The notes below the pieces were generated by a model. The model did not search any database, was not told the DNA's origin, and was given only the letters and a program-made list of their open reading frames with translations. This document shows, in pieces, positions 39,383 to 47,459 of a DNA stretch of 61,963 nucleotides. The position numbers were made by a program, and so were the translations under genes. The stretch's first letter is position 1. Each line of letters opens with the position of its first letter. Origin of the DNA: Oscillospiraceae bacterium (lineage in GTDB: Bacteria > Bacillota > Clostridia > Oscillospirales > Oscillospiraceae); NCBI GenBank assembly GCA_902793285.1, contig CADBCV010000011.1, positions 1-61,963 of the forward strand, in the 5' to 3' direction.

Positions 39383-39430
39383 AAAAAACGTGAGGGAAAT
39401 CCGCCGGATTGTGCGGATTTCCCTCACGTT
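39383..39430 (-). terminator. Terminator of pepT
   Basis: Perfect 18-bp stem: AACGTGAGGGAAATCCGC (39387-39404) with GCGGATTTCCCTCACGTT (39413-39430). On the minus strand it is followed by a run of T (39388-39383). Confidence 0.92.
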
Positions 39431-39450
39431 CTGCATATTCAAGAAGGCAT

Positions 39451-40692
39451 TCAGCCCGCCGGCGGCTCCGCTTCCTCCGTGCTCTTCTCGCAGAGGATGT
39501 TGAGCAGGACCTCAACGGCCTTGTCCATGTCCTCCACGGTGATGTGCTCATAGGGCCCGTGGAAGGCGGCGCCGCCGGTGCCGAGATTCGGGCAGGGCAG
39601 CCCGCTGAACGAGAGGCGCGCCCCATCCGTGCCGCCGCGGATGGGGCGGACGGCGGGCTCGAGCCCCGCGAGGCGGATCGCCCGCTCGGCCCGGTCGATG
39701 ATCTCCCGGTGCTCTGTCAGAATCTCCGCCATGTTGCGATACTGCACCGTGATGTCGAGCGTGACGGTGCCATCGCCGTACTCGGCGTTCAGGCTGCGCT
39801 CAATGTCCCGCAGCTTTTCGCAGCGGGCCGCGAAGTGCCCCGCGTCATGGTCGCGCACGATGTAGCGCAGCTCCGCGCTCCCCACGTCGCCCTTCATCTC
39901 GGTCAGGTGGAAGAAGCCCTCATACCCCTCGGTGCGGGCGGGGATCTCCTCCGGCGGGAGCATGGCGTTGATGCGCATGGCAAGGAGCGAGGCGTTCACC
40001 ATCACGTCCTTCGCGCTGCCGGGATGCACGCTCACGCCCCGGACCGTGAAGACGGCCGAGGCCGCGTTGAAGGTCTCAAAGTTAAACTCCTCCGCCGTGT
40101 GCCCGTCCACCGTGTAGGCAAAGTCCGCGCCGAAGCGCCCGAAATCCAGCAGCGCCGCCCCGTGGCCGATCTCCTCGTCCGGGGTGAAGCAGACCGCCAC
40201 CGCGCAGTGGGGGCGCCCCTCCTTCAAAAGCCGCTCGCAGGCGGTGATGATCTCGGCGACGCCGGCCTTGTCGTCCGCGCCGAGGAGCGTTGTGCCGTCG
40301 GAGGTGATGAGGGTCTTGCCGACGGCCCGGCTGAGATCCGGGAAATCCGCCTGCCGCAGGACCCGGCCGCTCATGCCGAGATAGACATCGCCCCCGTCGT
40401 AGCCCGGGTGGAGGATGGGCTTTACGCCGGTGCCGGAGAAATCGGGCGAAGTGTCGATATGGGCGATGAGGCCGATGACGGGCTCTCCCTCCATGCCGGG
40501 GCTTGCGGGCAAAAACCCGTAGGTATAGGCGTTGGGGCTTGTGTACACCCGCCGCAGGCCCAGATCCTGGATCTCATTATGCAGAAGCCAGGAGAAGGCG
40601 TATTGTTTTTCGGTGCTGGGCGTCGTATCGGCGTCGCCCCGGCTCTGGGTGTCGATCGCCGCATAACGCAGCAGACGTTCATATGCTCTCAT
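39451..40692 (-). CDS. pepT: Peptidase T (tripeptide aminopeptidase)
   Basis: A 413-residue M20 metallopeptidase that removes N-terminal residues from tripeptides in the cytosol. The zinc ligands and catalytic residues are visible: His/Asp in IGLIAHIDTSPD, Asp in LLGADDKAGVAE, Glu pair in FTPDEEIGHG, Asp in YTVDGHTAEEFN and His in GGAAFHGPYEHI. GGTDGARLSF is also typical. MRAYERLLRYAAIDTQS at the start matches the family, and GAGG lies 7 nt before ATG 40692; ATGs at 40710 and 40749 are less likely. It is monocistronic with a strong terminator. Confidence 0.94.
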   Translation of the reverse strand: MRAYERLLRYAAIDTQSRGDADTTPSTEKQYAFSWLLHNEIQDLGLRRVYTSPNAYTYGFLPASPGMEGEPVIGLIAHIDTSPDFSGTGVKPILHPGYDGGDVYLGMSGRVLRQADFPDLSRAVGKTLITSDGTTLLGADDKAGVAEIITACERLLKEGRPHCAVAVCFTPDEEIGHGAALLDFGRFGADFAYTVDGHTAEEFNFETFNAASAVFTVRGVSVHPGSAKDVMVNASLLAMRINAMLPPEEIPARTEGYEGFFHLTEMKGDVGSAELRYIVRDHDAGHFAARCEKLRDIERSLNAEYGDGTVTLDITVQYRNMAEILTEHREIIDRAERAIRLAGLEPAVRPIRGGTDGARLSFSGLPCPNLGTGGAAFHGPYEHITVEDMDKAVEVLLNILCEKSTEEAEPPAG

Positions 40693-40753
40693 AGTAATCC
40701 TCGATTCCATGTTGGTCCCTTGCCTCACGGGGCCGGAAAATATTCCCACCTGC

Positions 40754-40943
40754 CGTAGGGGCGGCTATCAGCCGCCCGCGCGGCGGAAGCGGCGTTTTGC
40801 TCCGCGCCCGGGCGAATGCAGATGATGAGCCCGTACCGCCGGGACGTCGAGGGCGCCGTCCCCTACGATAGGAACGGACGTTTCCCATCTATTCGCACGT
40901 TTCCGGTGCGGCGAGGCTGCGGGCGGATAATATCCGCCCCTAC
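40754..40943. repeat. Cluster of R2 GTAGGGG half-units
   Basis: CGTAGGGGCGGCTATCAGCC (from 40754) and GGGCGCCGTCCCCTACG (ending 40867) flank one interval. GGGCGGATAATATCCGCCCC-TAC (40921-40943) is a further unit. The gap between ylmH and pepT holds no gene that I can see. Confidence 0.65.
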
Positions 40944-40986
40944 TGAGGGAAGGTAAATCCGTGCGTCGCAGGGGCCGATGCCCTCA

Positions 40987-41730
40987 TCATTTATACAGCT
41001 CCGCCGTGACGAAGAGGCGGCCCTTGCGGGAGCTGCCGCCGATCTCGGCGACGCGGCCCTTGCCGGTGCCGCGCAGGGAGAGGACATCCCCCTCCCGGAC
41101 GGGCGCGTCGGGCTTGAGGCACTCGGTATAATTCAGGCTCAGCGCGCCGAGGGCGATCTGCCTTGCGCATTCGGTGCGCGAGAGGTGGAAAAGCCCCGCC
41201 GCCACCGCGTCAAGCCGCGGGCTCATGACCGTGAAGCGCCGCTCCTCCGTGTGCTTTTCGCGCACGGGGATCTCGGAGAGGGCGATCTCCTCCGCCCGGA
41301 CGCCATAGCGCCCCACCTTCTCGATGCTGAGGAGGTGGCGCAGCACGCTCGGCTGGCAGAGGACGATTGCCTCCGGCCCGTCGACGAGGATATCGCCGAC
41401 CCACTCGCGCCCGACGCCCATGCCGAGGATGGCGCCCATGTAGTCTCGGTGCCCCGGCTCGCCGAAAAAGGCGCGCAGGCGCAGGGCACGGAGATACTCT
41501 GTAAGCTCCAGGGCGTCCTCCTCCATCCAGTCGGGCAGGAAGAAGGCCATGGTGCGCTCGGCGTCCGGGTATCCGCCGTGAAAGACCATGTTTGCCTCGC
41601 GCAGGGCTGGCTCATGCGTGAGGGCATAGCGCTCCGCCGGGGTGAGAAAGCCCGTGTTCGCCGGCACCCCGCGCCCCTCGCAGCGGCGCGCGAGGTCCAG
41701 GGCGCGTTTAAGGATTTCTTCGTGTTCCAT
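40987..41730 (-). CDS. ylmH: S4-domain RNA-binding protein YlmH
   Basis: A 247-residue protein of the YlmH family, which binds the ribosome and in Gram-positives has been linked to ribosome quality control and to the division-gene cluster. An N-terminal NTF2-like and RRM-like part includes FLTPAERYALTH and RAFFGEPGHRDYMGAILGMGV. The C-terminal S4 domain runs from about residue 175: SPRLDAVAAGLFHLSRTECARQIALGALSLN. Its start lies 23 nt inside the 3' end of the GTPase-nuclease gene, so translation is coupled. Here it is separated from the usual sepF-divIVA neighbours and instead joined to a ribosome-acting factor. Confidence 0.9.
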   Translation of the reverse strand: MEHEEILKRALDLARRCEGRGVPANTGFLTPAERYALTHEPALREANMVFHGGYPDAERTMAFFLPDWMEEDALELTEYLRALRLRAFFGEPGHRDYMGAILGMGVGREWVGDILVDGPEAIVLCQPSVLRHLLSIEKVGRYGVRAEEIALSEIPVREKHTEERRFTVMSPRLDAVAAGLFHLSRTECARQIALGALSLNYTECLKPDAPVREGDVLSLRGTGKGRVAEIGGSSRKGRLFVTAELYK

Positions 41731-44302
41731 CGATCAGTCTCGTCTTGTGGGCGTTAAAGTTGGATTTTTTCAAAACTTCCTCGATCTGGGAGAGAGCCCA
41801 CTCCAGCTCCCCCTTGAATTCGCCCGAGGAGCAGCGCAGCACGCCAGAGCGCAGGGCAGAGAGGCGGATGAGGTTGTCGCTCGTCACGATGCGGACGGTG
41901 TAGTTCCGGCCAATCTCATCGACGATGCGCTCGATATAGGCGTCGCCGGTCTCCCCGTCTTTGGTGTAGGCGACCGAAATGTTGTGGTATTCGCTGCGGG
42001 AGCCGGGGTTTCCCGGCGTGCGGAAGCCGTCAAAGACCAGGATGACCTTGTCCCCGGTGAAGCCCGCGTAGCCCGAGAGGATGTCCATGAGCCGCTCGCG
42101 CGCGAGGTCCAGCCGCTCGGCGGCGAGGGTTTTGAGCTCGTCCCAGGCGAAGATGAGGTTGTAGCCGTCGACGATGACGGTCTCCTTTTTGCGCACGGTG
42201 CGAAGCTCGTTCGCGACCGCGGCGTTCACCTGTCTCACCCGGTACTCCGGGCGGCGGATGGGGCCGAACTCCCGCTCCATGATGGCCTCAAGCTCCCGCT
42301 CGTCAATGTCGAAGCTGCGATAGCGCGGCAGGGCGGGTTTCACTTCCTCCTCCCGCCGGGGCTTTAAGACGCTCTCAAGGTGCATGTACTGCGGCACCTC
42401 GCTCCAGCGCACGTTCATCCCCGCTCCGTGGGCGCAGAAGACGGAGTCGGCGGGGTTATCCGCGTCCCGCTCCGGCTCGTAGCCGAGCTCCTCGACGATG
42501 CGCTTCTGCTCCGCGCAGGGACGGTAGCCGCAGGGGGTGAGACTCAGCCGCCCGCGCCCGTGGGTGTAGGCCGGCAGCTCCTCCATATAGCCGTTGAGCT
42601 TCGCTGCGGGGGCCGCCCCCTCGAGGCGCAGGTACTCCCCATGCTCCTCCGGGGAGGAGAAGCTGCCGTTCATGGCGCGCACATCGCTGATGGCGCGGCC
42701 GATCTCCGTGGCCGGGACCTCGAGCACAAAGCTGTACCACGGCTCGAGCAGGACGCTCTCGGCCTGCATGAGGCCCTGCCGCACGGCGCGGTAGGTGGCC
42801 TCCCGGAAATCGCCGCCCTCGGTGTGCTTGATGTGCGCCCGGCCCGCGGCGAGGGTGATGCGCATATCGGTGATGGGCGCGCCCGTGAGCACGCCCCGGT
42901 GCTGCTTTTCCGCGAGGTGCGTGAGGATGAGGCGCTGCCAGTTGCGGTCCAGCGCATCCTCGGGACAGATGCTGTCGAAACAGAGGCCGCTGCCCTGGGG
43001 CAGGGGCTCGAGCAGCAGGTGCACCTCGGCATAATGGCGCAGGGGCTCAAAGTGGCCCACGCCCTCCACGGTGTTTCGGATCGTCTCCCGGTAGAGGACG
43101 CGGCCGGTGTCAAGCTCGACATGGGTGTCAAAGCGCTCCTGCACAAGGCTCTGGAAGATCTCCGCCTGGACGCGGCCCATGAGCTGGACGCTGATCTCCC
43201 GCGCCTGGGGGTTCCAGACGATGTGGAGCTGCGGGTCCTCCTGGTCAAGCTGCATGAGCTTCGGCAGAAGGAGCATGGGGTCGGTCCCCTTCTCGAGGCG
43301 CAGGCGATAGCTCATCACAGGCTCGAGCAGCGCGCTCTCCGCGTCCGCCGCGGCGCCGAGCCCCTGCCCGGGGCGGGTGGCGCTGAGCCCCAGGGCCGCG
43401 CAGACCCAGCCCGCGCCCAGCTCCTCGCACGCTTCAAACTTTGCGCCGGAGTAGAGGCGCAGGGCGCTGATCTTCTCCTCCAGGCCCTCCCCGGAGGCAT
43501 CCGCATATTTTAATAAGGACCGCACGCGCAGACTCCCGCCCGTGACCTTGAACCAGGTGAGGCGGTTGCCCTGGGCGTCGCGGGAGATTTTATAGACCCG
43601 GGCGGAAAAATCCTCCCCGTACTGCGGCCGCGGGGCGAAGCGGGCGAGGGCGTCTAAAAAGTCGCCCACTCCGTCGGTCTTGAGGCCCGAGCCGAAAAAG
43701 CAGGGGAAGAGCCGACGCGACGCGACGAGCCTTCGCACAGTCTCGTCCGGGATCTCGCCGGTCTCAAGGTAGCGCTCCATGGTCTCCTCATCGCAGAGGG
43801 CGACGCTCTCCAGCCTCTCCGCCGTGCCGAAGTCCACGCAGCGCTCCGAGAGGCGCTCGGTAAGCTCACGCATCACAGCCTCGCGCCCGGGGCCCGGCAG
43901 GTCCATCTTCGTGACAAAAAGGAAAGTCGGCACCGCGTAGCGCTCCAGGAGCTTCCAGAGCGTCTCCGTGTGGGCCTGTACCCCGTCGGTCCCGCTGATG
44001 ACGAGCACCGCGCAGTCCAAAACGCGCAGGGTCCGCTCCGTCTCGGCGGAGAAGTCCGCGTGGCCCGGCGTATCGAGCAGGGTCAGGCTCCCCTCCCCCA
44101 GGGGCATGAGCGCCTGCTTGGAGAAGATGGTGATGCCGCGCTGCCGCTCGAGCGTGTGGTTGTCGAGAAAGCTGCTGCGGTGATCGACCCGGCCCAGGGT
44201 CTTCAGTTTTCCGGAGAGAAAGAGCATGGCCTCCGAGAGGGTGGTCTTGCCCGCGTCCACATGGGCCAGAATGCCCAGGACGGTGTTGCGTTCATTTTTC
44301 AT
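41708..44302 (-). CDS. TetM/EF-G-like GTPase fused to a YacP/Rae1-type NYN nuclease
   Basis: An 864-residue fusion. Residues 1-~650 follow the ribosomal-protection/EF-G layout: G1 AHVDAGKT (13-20), RGITI switch, G3 DTPGH (77-81), G4 TKMD (131-134, where NKxD is usual) and G5 SGLK. Domains II-V follow, with EPWYSFVLEVP near domain V. Residues ~705-840 are a NYN/PIN nuclease: acidic residues in VIVDGYNLIFAWDEL, LVFDG, ETGDAYIERIV and VTSDNLI, matching YacP. In Bacillus, Rae1 (YacP) cleaves mRNA in the ribosomal A site. The fused factor could bind the ribosome by its GTPase part and cut stalled mRNA. Tetracycline resistance is not implied. The promoter lies so close that the mRNA may be leaderless. 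Confidence 0.88.
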   Translation of the reverse strand: MKNERNTVLGILAHVDAGKTTLSEAMLFLSGKLKTLGRVDHRSSFLDNHTLERQRGITIFSKQALMPLGEGSLTLLDTPGHADFSAETERTLRVLDCAVLVISGTDGVQAHTETLWKLLERYAVPTFLFVTKMDLPGPGREAVMRELTERLSERCVDFGTAERLESVALCDEETMERYLETGEIPDETVRRLVASRRLFPCFFGSGLKTDGVGDFLDALARFAPRPQYGEDFSARVYKISRDAQGNRLTWFKVTGGSLRVRSLLKYADASGEGLEEKISALRLYSGAKFEACEELGAGWVCAALGLSATRPGQGLGAAADAESALLEPVMSYRLRLEKGTDPMLLLPKLMQLDQEDPQLHIVWNPQAREISVQLMGRVQAEIFQSLVQERFDTHVELDTGRVLYRETIRNTVEGVGHFEPLRHYAEVHLLLEPLPQGSGLCFDSICPEDALDRNWQRLILTHLAEKQHRGVLTGAPITDMRITLAAGRAHIKHTEGGDFREATYRAVRQGLMQAESVLLEPWYSFVLEVPATEIGRAISDVRAMNGSFSSPEEHGEYLRLEGAAPAAKLNGYMEELPAYTHGRGRLSLTPCGYRPCAEQKRIVEELGYEPERDADNPADSVFCAHGAGMNVRWSEVPQYMHLESVLKPRREEEVKPALPRYRSFDIDERELEAIMEREFGPIRRPEYRVRQVNAAVANELRTVRKKETVIVDGYNLIFAWDELKTLAAERLDLARERLMDILSGYAGFTGDKVILVFDGFRTPGNPGSRSEYHNISVAYTKDGETGDAYIERIVDEIGRNYTVRIVTSDNLIRLSALRSGVLRCSSGEFKGELEWALSQIEEVLKKSNFNAHKTRLIDGTRRNP

Positions 44303-44308
44303 GGCTGC

Positions 44309-44337
44309 ATTTTACCAGCTTCTGCGTGAAGAATCAA
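44309..44337 (-). promoter_or_regulatory. Promoter of the GTPase-nuclease-ylmH operon (leaderless?)
   Basis: Minus strand TTGATT (44337-44332), 17-bp spacer, TAAAAT (44314-44309). Only six bases separate the -10 from the ATG at 44302, so transcription should start at or next to the A of the start codon. No ribosome binding site is present. Confidence 0.65.
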
Positions 44338-44480
44338 TATGAATAGTCGATTGGAACTCGCGCAGCGGATTCTTAGCAGGAAGATTCTCAGCGGGAATGT
44401 TGTTATGTAACCTTTTGCATATTGCCTGCAAAAGGAAATATAATTTTCTGAAACTTTGTCTGTTATTTTTGTAAAAGTCG
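44338..44480. other. AT-rich intergenic stretch without gene
   Basis: Between the two divergent promoters of a 319-bp gap. It has the short inverted pair CCTTTTGCATATTGCCTGCAAAAGG (CCTTTTGC/GCAAAAGG arms, 44412-44436), which could be an operator. I see no ORF with a ribosome binding site. Confidence 0.4.
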
Positions 44481-44489
44481 TGTTATAAT
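44481..44489 (+). promoter_or_regulatory. Extended -10 promoter of the two-component genes
   Basis: TG-T-TATAAT (44481-44489) is a perfect extended -10; no good -35 is seen 17 bp upstream. The start would be near 44496, with a leader of about 125 nt to the ATG at 44622. Confidence 0.6.
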
Positions 44490-44621
44490 TGCATGGTATA
44501 TTGCAATCAATTTTACCCGCTGTTTCCGTTTTGACCTGTTTTTGCGGTCAGTCCGGGCGGGCTTTTGGTCAAAAATCTTCACCATTTTATGATAAACAGC
44601 TTCAGATAAGGGGTATTCAAG

Positions 44622-45311
44622 ATGAAAAAGATACTGGTTTTAGAGGACGAATCCAATATCCGCAGCTTCGTCGTCATCAACCTGCGCCGCAGCGGGTTTG
44701 AGCCGATCGAGGCTTCCAGCGGCGAAGAGGCGCTGGAGAAGCTGCGGGTCAATCCCGATATCTGTCTTGCGCTTTTGGACGTGATGCTGCCGGATATCGA
44801 CGGGTTTGAGGTCTGCCGCCGCATCCGCGCCTCCGGCTCCAAGATGGGCATCATCATGCTCACGGCGAAAAACCAGGAGATCGACAAGGTCACGGGGCTC
44901 ATGACCGGGGCGGACGACTATGTCACGAAGCCCTTCTCCCCGGCGGAGCTCACCGCAAGGGTGGACGCGCTCATCCGCCGTCTCGGCGTGGGCGAGGATG
45001 AAAAGTCCTCCACCGAGATCGTGAGCGGGCCCTTCCTGCTCAACACCCGCAACCGCACGCTGGAGAAAAACGGCCAGCGGCTCAAGCTCACGCAGATCGA
45101 ATACATGCTCATCAAGCTCTTCATGGAAAACCCCGGCAAGGCCATGAGCCGCGAGGATATCCTCTCCGCCGTCTGGGGCAGCGACTTTGCGGGCGAGCTC
45201 AAGACCGTGGACGTGAACATCCGCAGGCTTCGCATCAAGATCGAAAACGACCCGACCGAGCCCGAGTATCTCACCACCGTCTGGGGCTACGGGTACAAGT
45301 GGGGATACTGA
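44622..45311 (+). CDS. OmpR/PhoB-family response regulator
   Basis: A 229-residue two-domain regulator. The receiver has acidic Glu8-Asp9, phospho-acceptor Asp53 in LLDVMLP, Thr and Lys in VTKPFSP, and GADDY. A linker of ~15 residues leads to a winged-helix effector domain (RTLEKNGQRLKLTQIEYMLI, TVDVNIRRLRIKIEN and TTVWGYGYKW). It acts with the histidine kinase 175 nt downstream, although an R3 repeat separates the two genes. No target is evident. AGGGG lies upstream of the ATG but spacing is only fair. Confidence 0.93.
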   Translation: MKKILVLEDESNIRSFVVINLRRSGFEPIEASSGEEALEKLRVNPDICLALLDVMLPDIDGFEVCRRIRASGSKMGIIMLTAKNQEIDKVTGLMTGADDYVTKPFSPAELTARVDALIRRLGVGEDEKSSTEIVSGPFLLNTRNRTLEKNGQRLKLTQIEYMLIKLFMENPGKAMSREDILSAVWGSDFAGELKTVDVNIRRLRIKIENDPTEPEYLTTVWGYGYKWGY

Positions 45312-45322
45312 CACCGTTCTCC

Positions 45323-45457
45323 GGCTCCCTCTCTGAGGGAGCTGTCCCCGGTGCCCGCACCGGGGACTGAGGGAGCTTGTCGTTTCATGTACCAAACCCC
45401 TTCCACCGCTGAAGCGGTCCCCCTCCCCCAAGCGCCGCATATGCGGCTGGGGGAGGC
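45323..45457 (-). repeat. R3 repeat (copy 2) inside the two-component operon
   Basis: Read on the minus strand it has GGGGGAGGGGGACCGC-TTCA-GCGGT, then CAAGCTCCCTCAGTCCCC, GGTGCGGGCACC and GGGGACAGCTCCCTCAG. The frame equals copy 1 at 9478-9598, but hairpin tips differ with pairing kept. It separates the response regulator and kinase genes by 175 bp. Confidence 0.75.
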
Positions 45458-45486
45458 ATGATTCATCTCATTAGGAAGTACACTAC

Positions 45487-46491
45487 ATGTTTGGCAATTT
45501 ACGGACACAACTGCTGCTGTCCAGCGTTGCGGCGCTCGCGCTGCTGCTGATGGGCATCTGGGCCTCCACCCACGGGCTGATGGCCTGGGCTACGGCCATC
45601 TATATTGCGGTGTGCGTCTTCGTGCTGGCCATCAACGTCTGGTTCTGGTTCTGCGTGGCAAGGCCGCTGAAAAAGCTGCGGGATTTTGCAAAGCGCATCT
45701 CCTCCGGCAGCTTCGGCCTCAAGACCGAGGAGTTTGAGGAGGACGAGATCGGCTATCTCGCCGAGGAGATCAACGGCATCTCCGAGAAGACGGCCCTCGC
45801 CGAGAAGACCAGGACGGAGTTTATCTCCCAGGTCTCGCACGAGCTGCGCACCCCCCTGACCGCCATTACCGGCTGGGCCGAGACCATCGCCTACGACCCC
45901 GCGGTGCAGGGCGACTCGCTCCGGGGCATCCAGATCATCTCCAAGGAGGCCGAGCGCCTGACCAACATGGTGACGGAGCTTCTGGAGTTTACCCGCATCC
46001 AGGACGGGCGCTTCAATCTCCGCATCGAGCTCATCGACATCGCCGCCGAGCTGGAGGACGCCCTCTTTACATACGGGGAGCTTATGAAGCAGGGCGGCAT
46101 GAAGGTCCGCTACAGCGGGCCGAAGACGGAGATCCCCCTCATCCCCGGCGACTCCGAGCGGCTCAAGCAGGTGTTTTTGAACCTGCTGGATAACGCCATG
46201 AAGCACGGCGGCGACGGCGGGCGCATCGATGTGACGCTCCGGCAGGAGGAGGGCAGCGTGCGCATCAACGTGCGCGACTACGGCCACGGCATCCCCGAGG
46301 CTGAACTGCCGCACGTGAAGGAAAAGTTCTACAAGGGCAGCTCCAAAAACCGCGGCACCGGCATCGGCCTTGCCGTGTGCGACGAGATCGTCACCCGCCA
46401 CGGCGGCACACTCATCATTACAAACGCCCCCGGCAAGGAGGGCGGGTGTCTCGTGTCGGTCACGCTGCCCATCGGCGCGGCCAAGAAGTAA
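45487..46491 (+). CDS. Sensor histidine kinase
   Basis: A 334-residue membrane kinase. Two transmembrane helices (about residues 8-24 and 33-57) are joined by a very short external loop, so it likely senses a signal in or near the membrane. HAMP (~58-105) leads to the H-box SQVSHELRTPLT with phospho-acceptor His118. The ATPase domain has NLLDNAMKHG (N), RDYGHGIP (G1), KFYKG and GTGIGLAVC (G2). It pairs with the response regulator upstream. The family looks like compact phosphate- or envelope-stress kinases, but the signal cannot be assigned. Confidence 0.92.
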   Translation: MFGNLRTQLLLSSVAALALLLMGIWASTHGLMAWATAIYIAVCVFVLAINVWFWFCVARPLKKLRDFAKRISSGSFGLKTEEFEEDEIGYLAEEINGISEKTALAEKTRTEFISQVSHELRTPLTAITGWAETIAYDPAVQGDSLRGIQIISKEAERLTNMVTELLEFTRIQDGRFNLRIELIDIAAELEDALFTYGELMKQGGMKVRYSGPKTEIPLIPGDSERLKQVFLNLLDNAMKHGGDGGRIDVTLRQEEGSVRINVRDYGHGIPEAELPHVKEKFYKGSSKNRGTGIGLAVCDEIVTRHGGTLIITNAPGKEGGCLVSVTLPIGAAKK

Positions 46492-46504
46492 AGGAGAATG
46501 CAAG

Positions 46505-47455
46505 TTGAAAAATCCCGGTTCCTGCAATTTTAAGACATCCATCGGCGGCCAGGCCCTGATTGAAGGCATCCTGATGCGCGGGCCGAAGAAGCAGGCCATC
46601 GTCTGCCGCACGGCCGACGGGCTTGTGGAGAAGATCGAGGATCTCAAGTTCGTCAAGGACCGCTTCCCCATCCTCGGCTGGCCGCTCATTCGGGGCTGCG
46701 CCGTCTTTCTCAGCTCCATGATAAACGGGATGCGCGCCCTGACCTATTCGGCAAGCCTCGTCCCCCTGGAGGAGCAGGGCGAGCCGGACAAGATCGACCA
46801 GTGGATCGAGGCGCACTTTTCCGAGGAGAAGGCCAAGGACATTATCATCGGCGTCGCGGTGGTGCTCGGCATCGCGCTGAGCCTGTTTCTCTTCATCTTC
46901 CTGCCCGCCCTGATCGTAAGCCTCGTAAAACCCCTCACGGAGAGTCTCTTCGTGCGGAATATTGCCGAGGGTCTCACGCGCGTCGTGATCCTGCTTGCGT
47001 ACATGAAGCTCGTCACCCTCACGCCCGATGTGCGCCGTCTCTTCTCCTACCACGGGGCGGAGCACAAGACCATCTTCTGCTATGAGCACGGCAAGGCCCT
47101 CACGGTGGAAAACGTCCGGCCCGAATCCCGCTTCCACCCCCGCTGCGGCACGAGCTTCCTGCTCGTCGTGGTGGTGGTGAGTATCCTCGTAAACTCCGTC
47201 GTGCGCCTGACCAACACCTTCGCCCGCATGGGCGCGCACCTGCTGCTGCTGCCCGTGGTGGTGGGGATCAGCTATGAGATCAACCGCTGGTGCGGTCTGC
47301 ACGACAACTGGCTGTCCGCAGTCCTGTCCGCGCCGGGCAAATGGCTCCAGCGCATCACCACGAACGAGCCCGACGACAGCATGATCGAATGTGCCATCCG
47401 CGCCCTCCAGCTTGTGATCCCGGAGGAAGAGGGCAGCGACGCCTGGGGGAAGTGA
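46505..47455 (+). CDS. DUF1385 membrane protein (YqhQ family)
   Basis: A 316-residue membrane protein of a family widespread in Firmicutes with no firmly known activity. The N-terminal signature is IGGQALIEGILMRGP. Two hydrophobic pairs (~120-145, ~160-180) and a later pair surround the His/Cys-rich motifs SYHGAEHKTIFCYE and HPRCGTSF, which look metal-binding. The start is TTG 46505, 8 nt after AAGGAG; no ATG lies in frame nearby. It begins the DUF1385-prmC-recA series and lies 13 nt after the kinase stop. Confidence 0.88.
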   Translation: MKNPGSCNFKTSIGGQALIEGILMRGPKKQAIVCRTADGLVEKIEDLKFVKDRFPILGWPLIRGCAVFLSSMINGMRALTYSASLVPLEEQGEPDKIDQWIEAHFSEEKAKDIIIGVAVVLGIALSLFLFIFLPALIVSLVKPLTESLFVRNIAEGLTRVVILLAYMKLVTLTPDVRRLFSYHGAEHKTIFCYEHGKALTVENVRPESRFHPRCGTSFLLVVVVVSILVNSVVRLTNTFARMGAHLLLLPVVVGISYEINRWCGLHDNWLSAVLSAPGKWLQRITTNEPDDSMIECAIRALQLVIPEEEGSDAWGK

Positions 47456-47459
47456 CGCT

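Noticed and set aside
41708-44302. Tetracycline resistance gene
   Set aside because: EF-G/TetM-like domains are present, but the C-terminal nuclease fusion, altered G4 motif and housekeeping context do not support a resistance call.
44489-44701. A 70-codon ORF upstream of the response regulator
   Set aside because: It overlaps the regulator in another frame, has no ribosome binding site and begins at the predicted transcription start.
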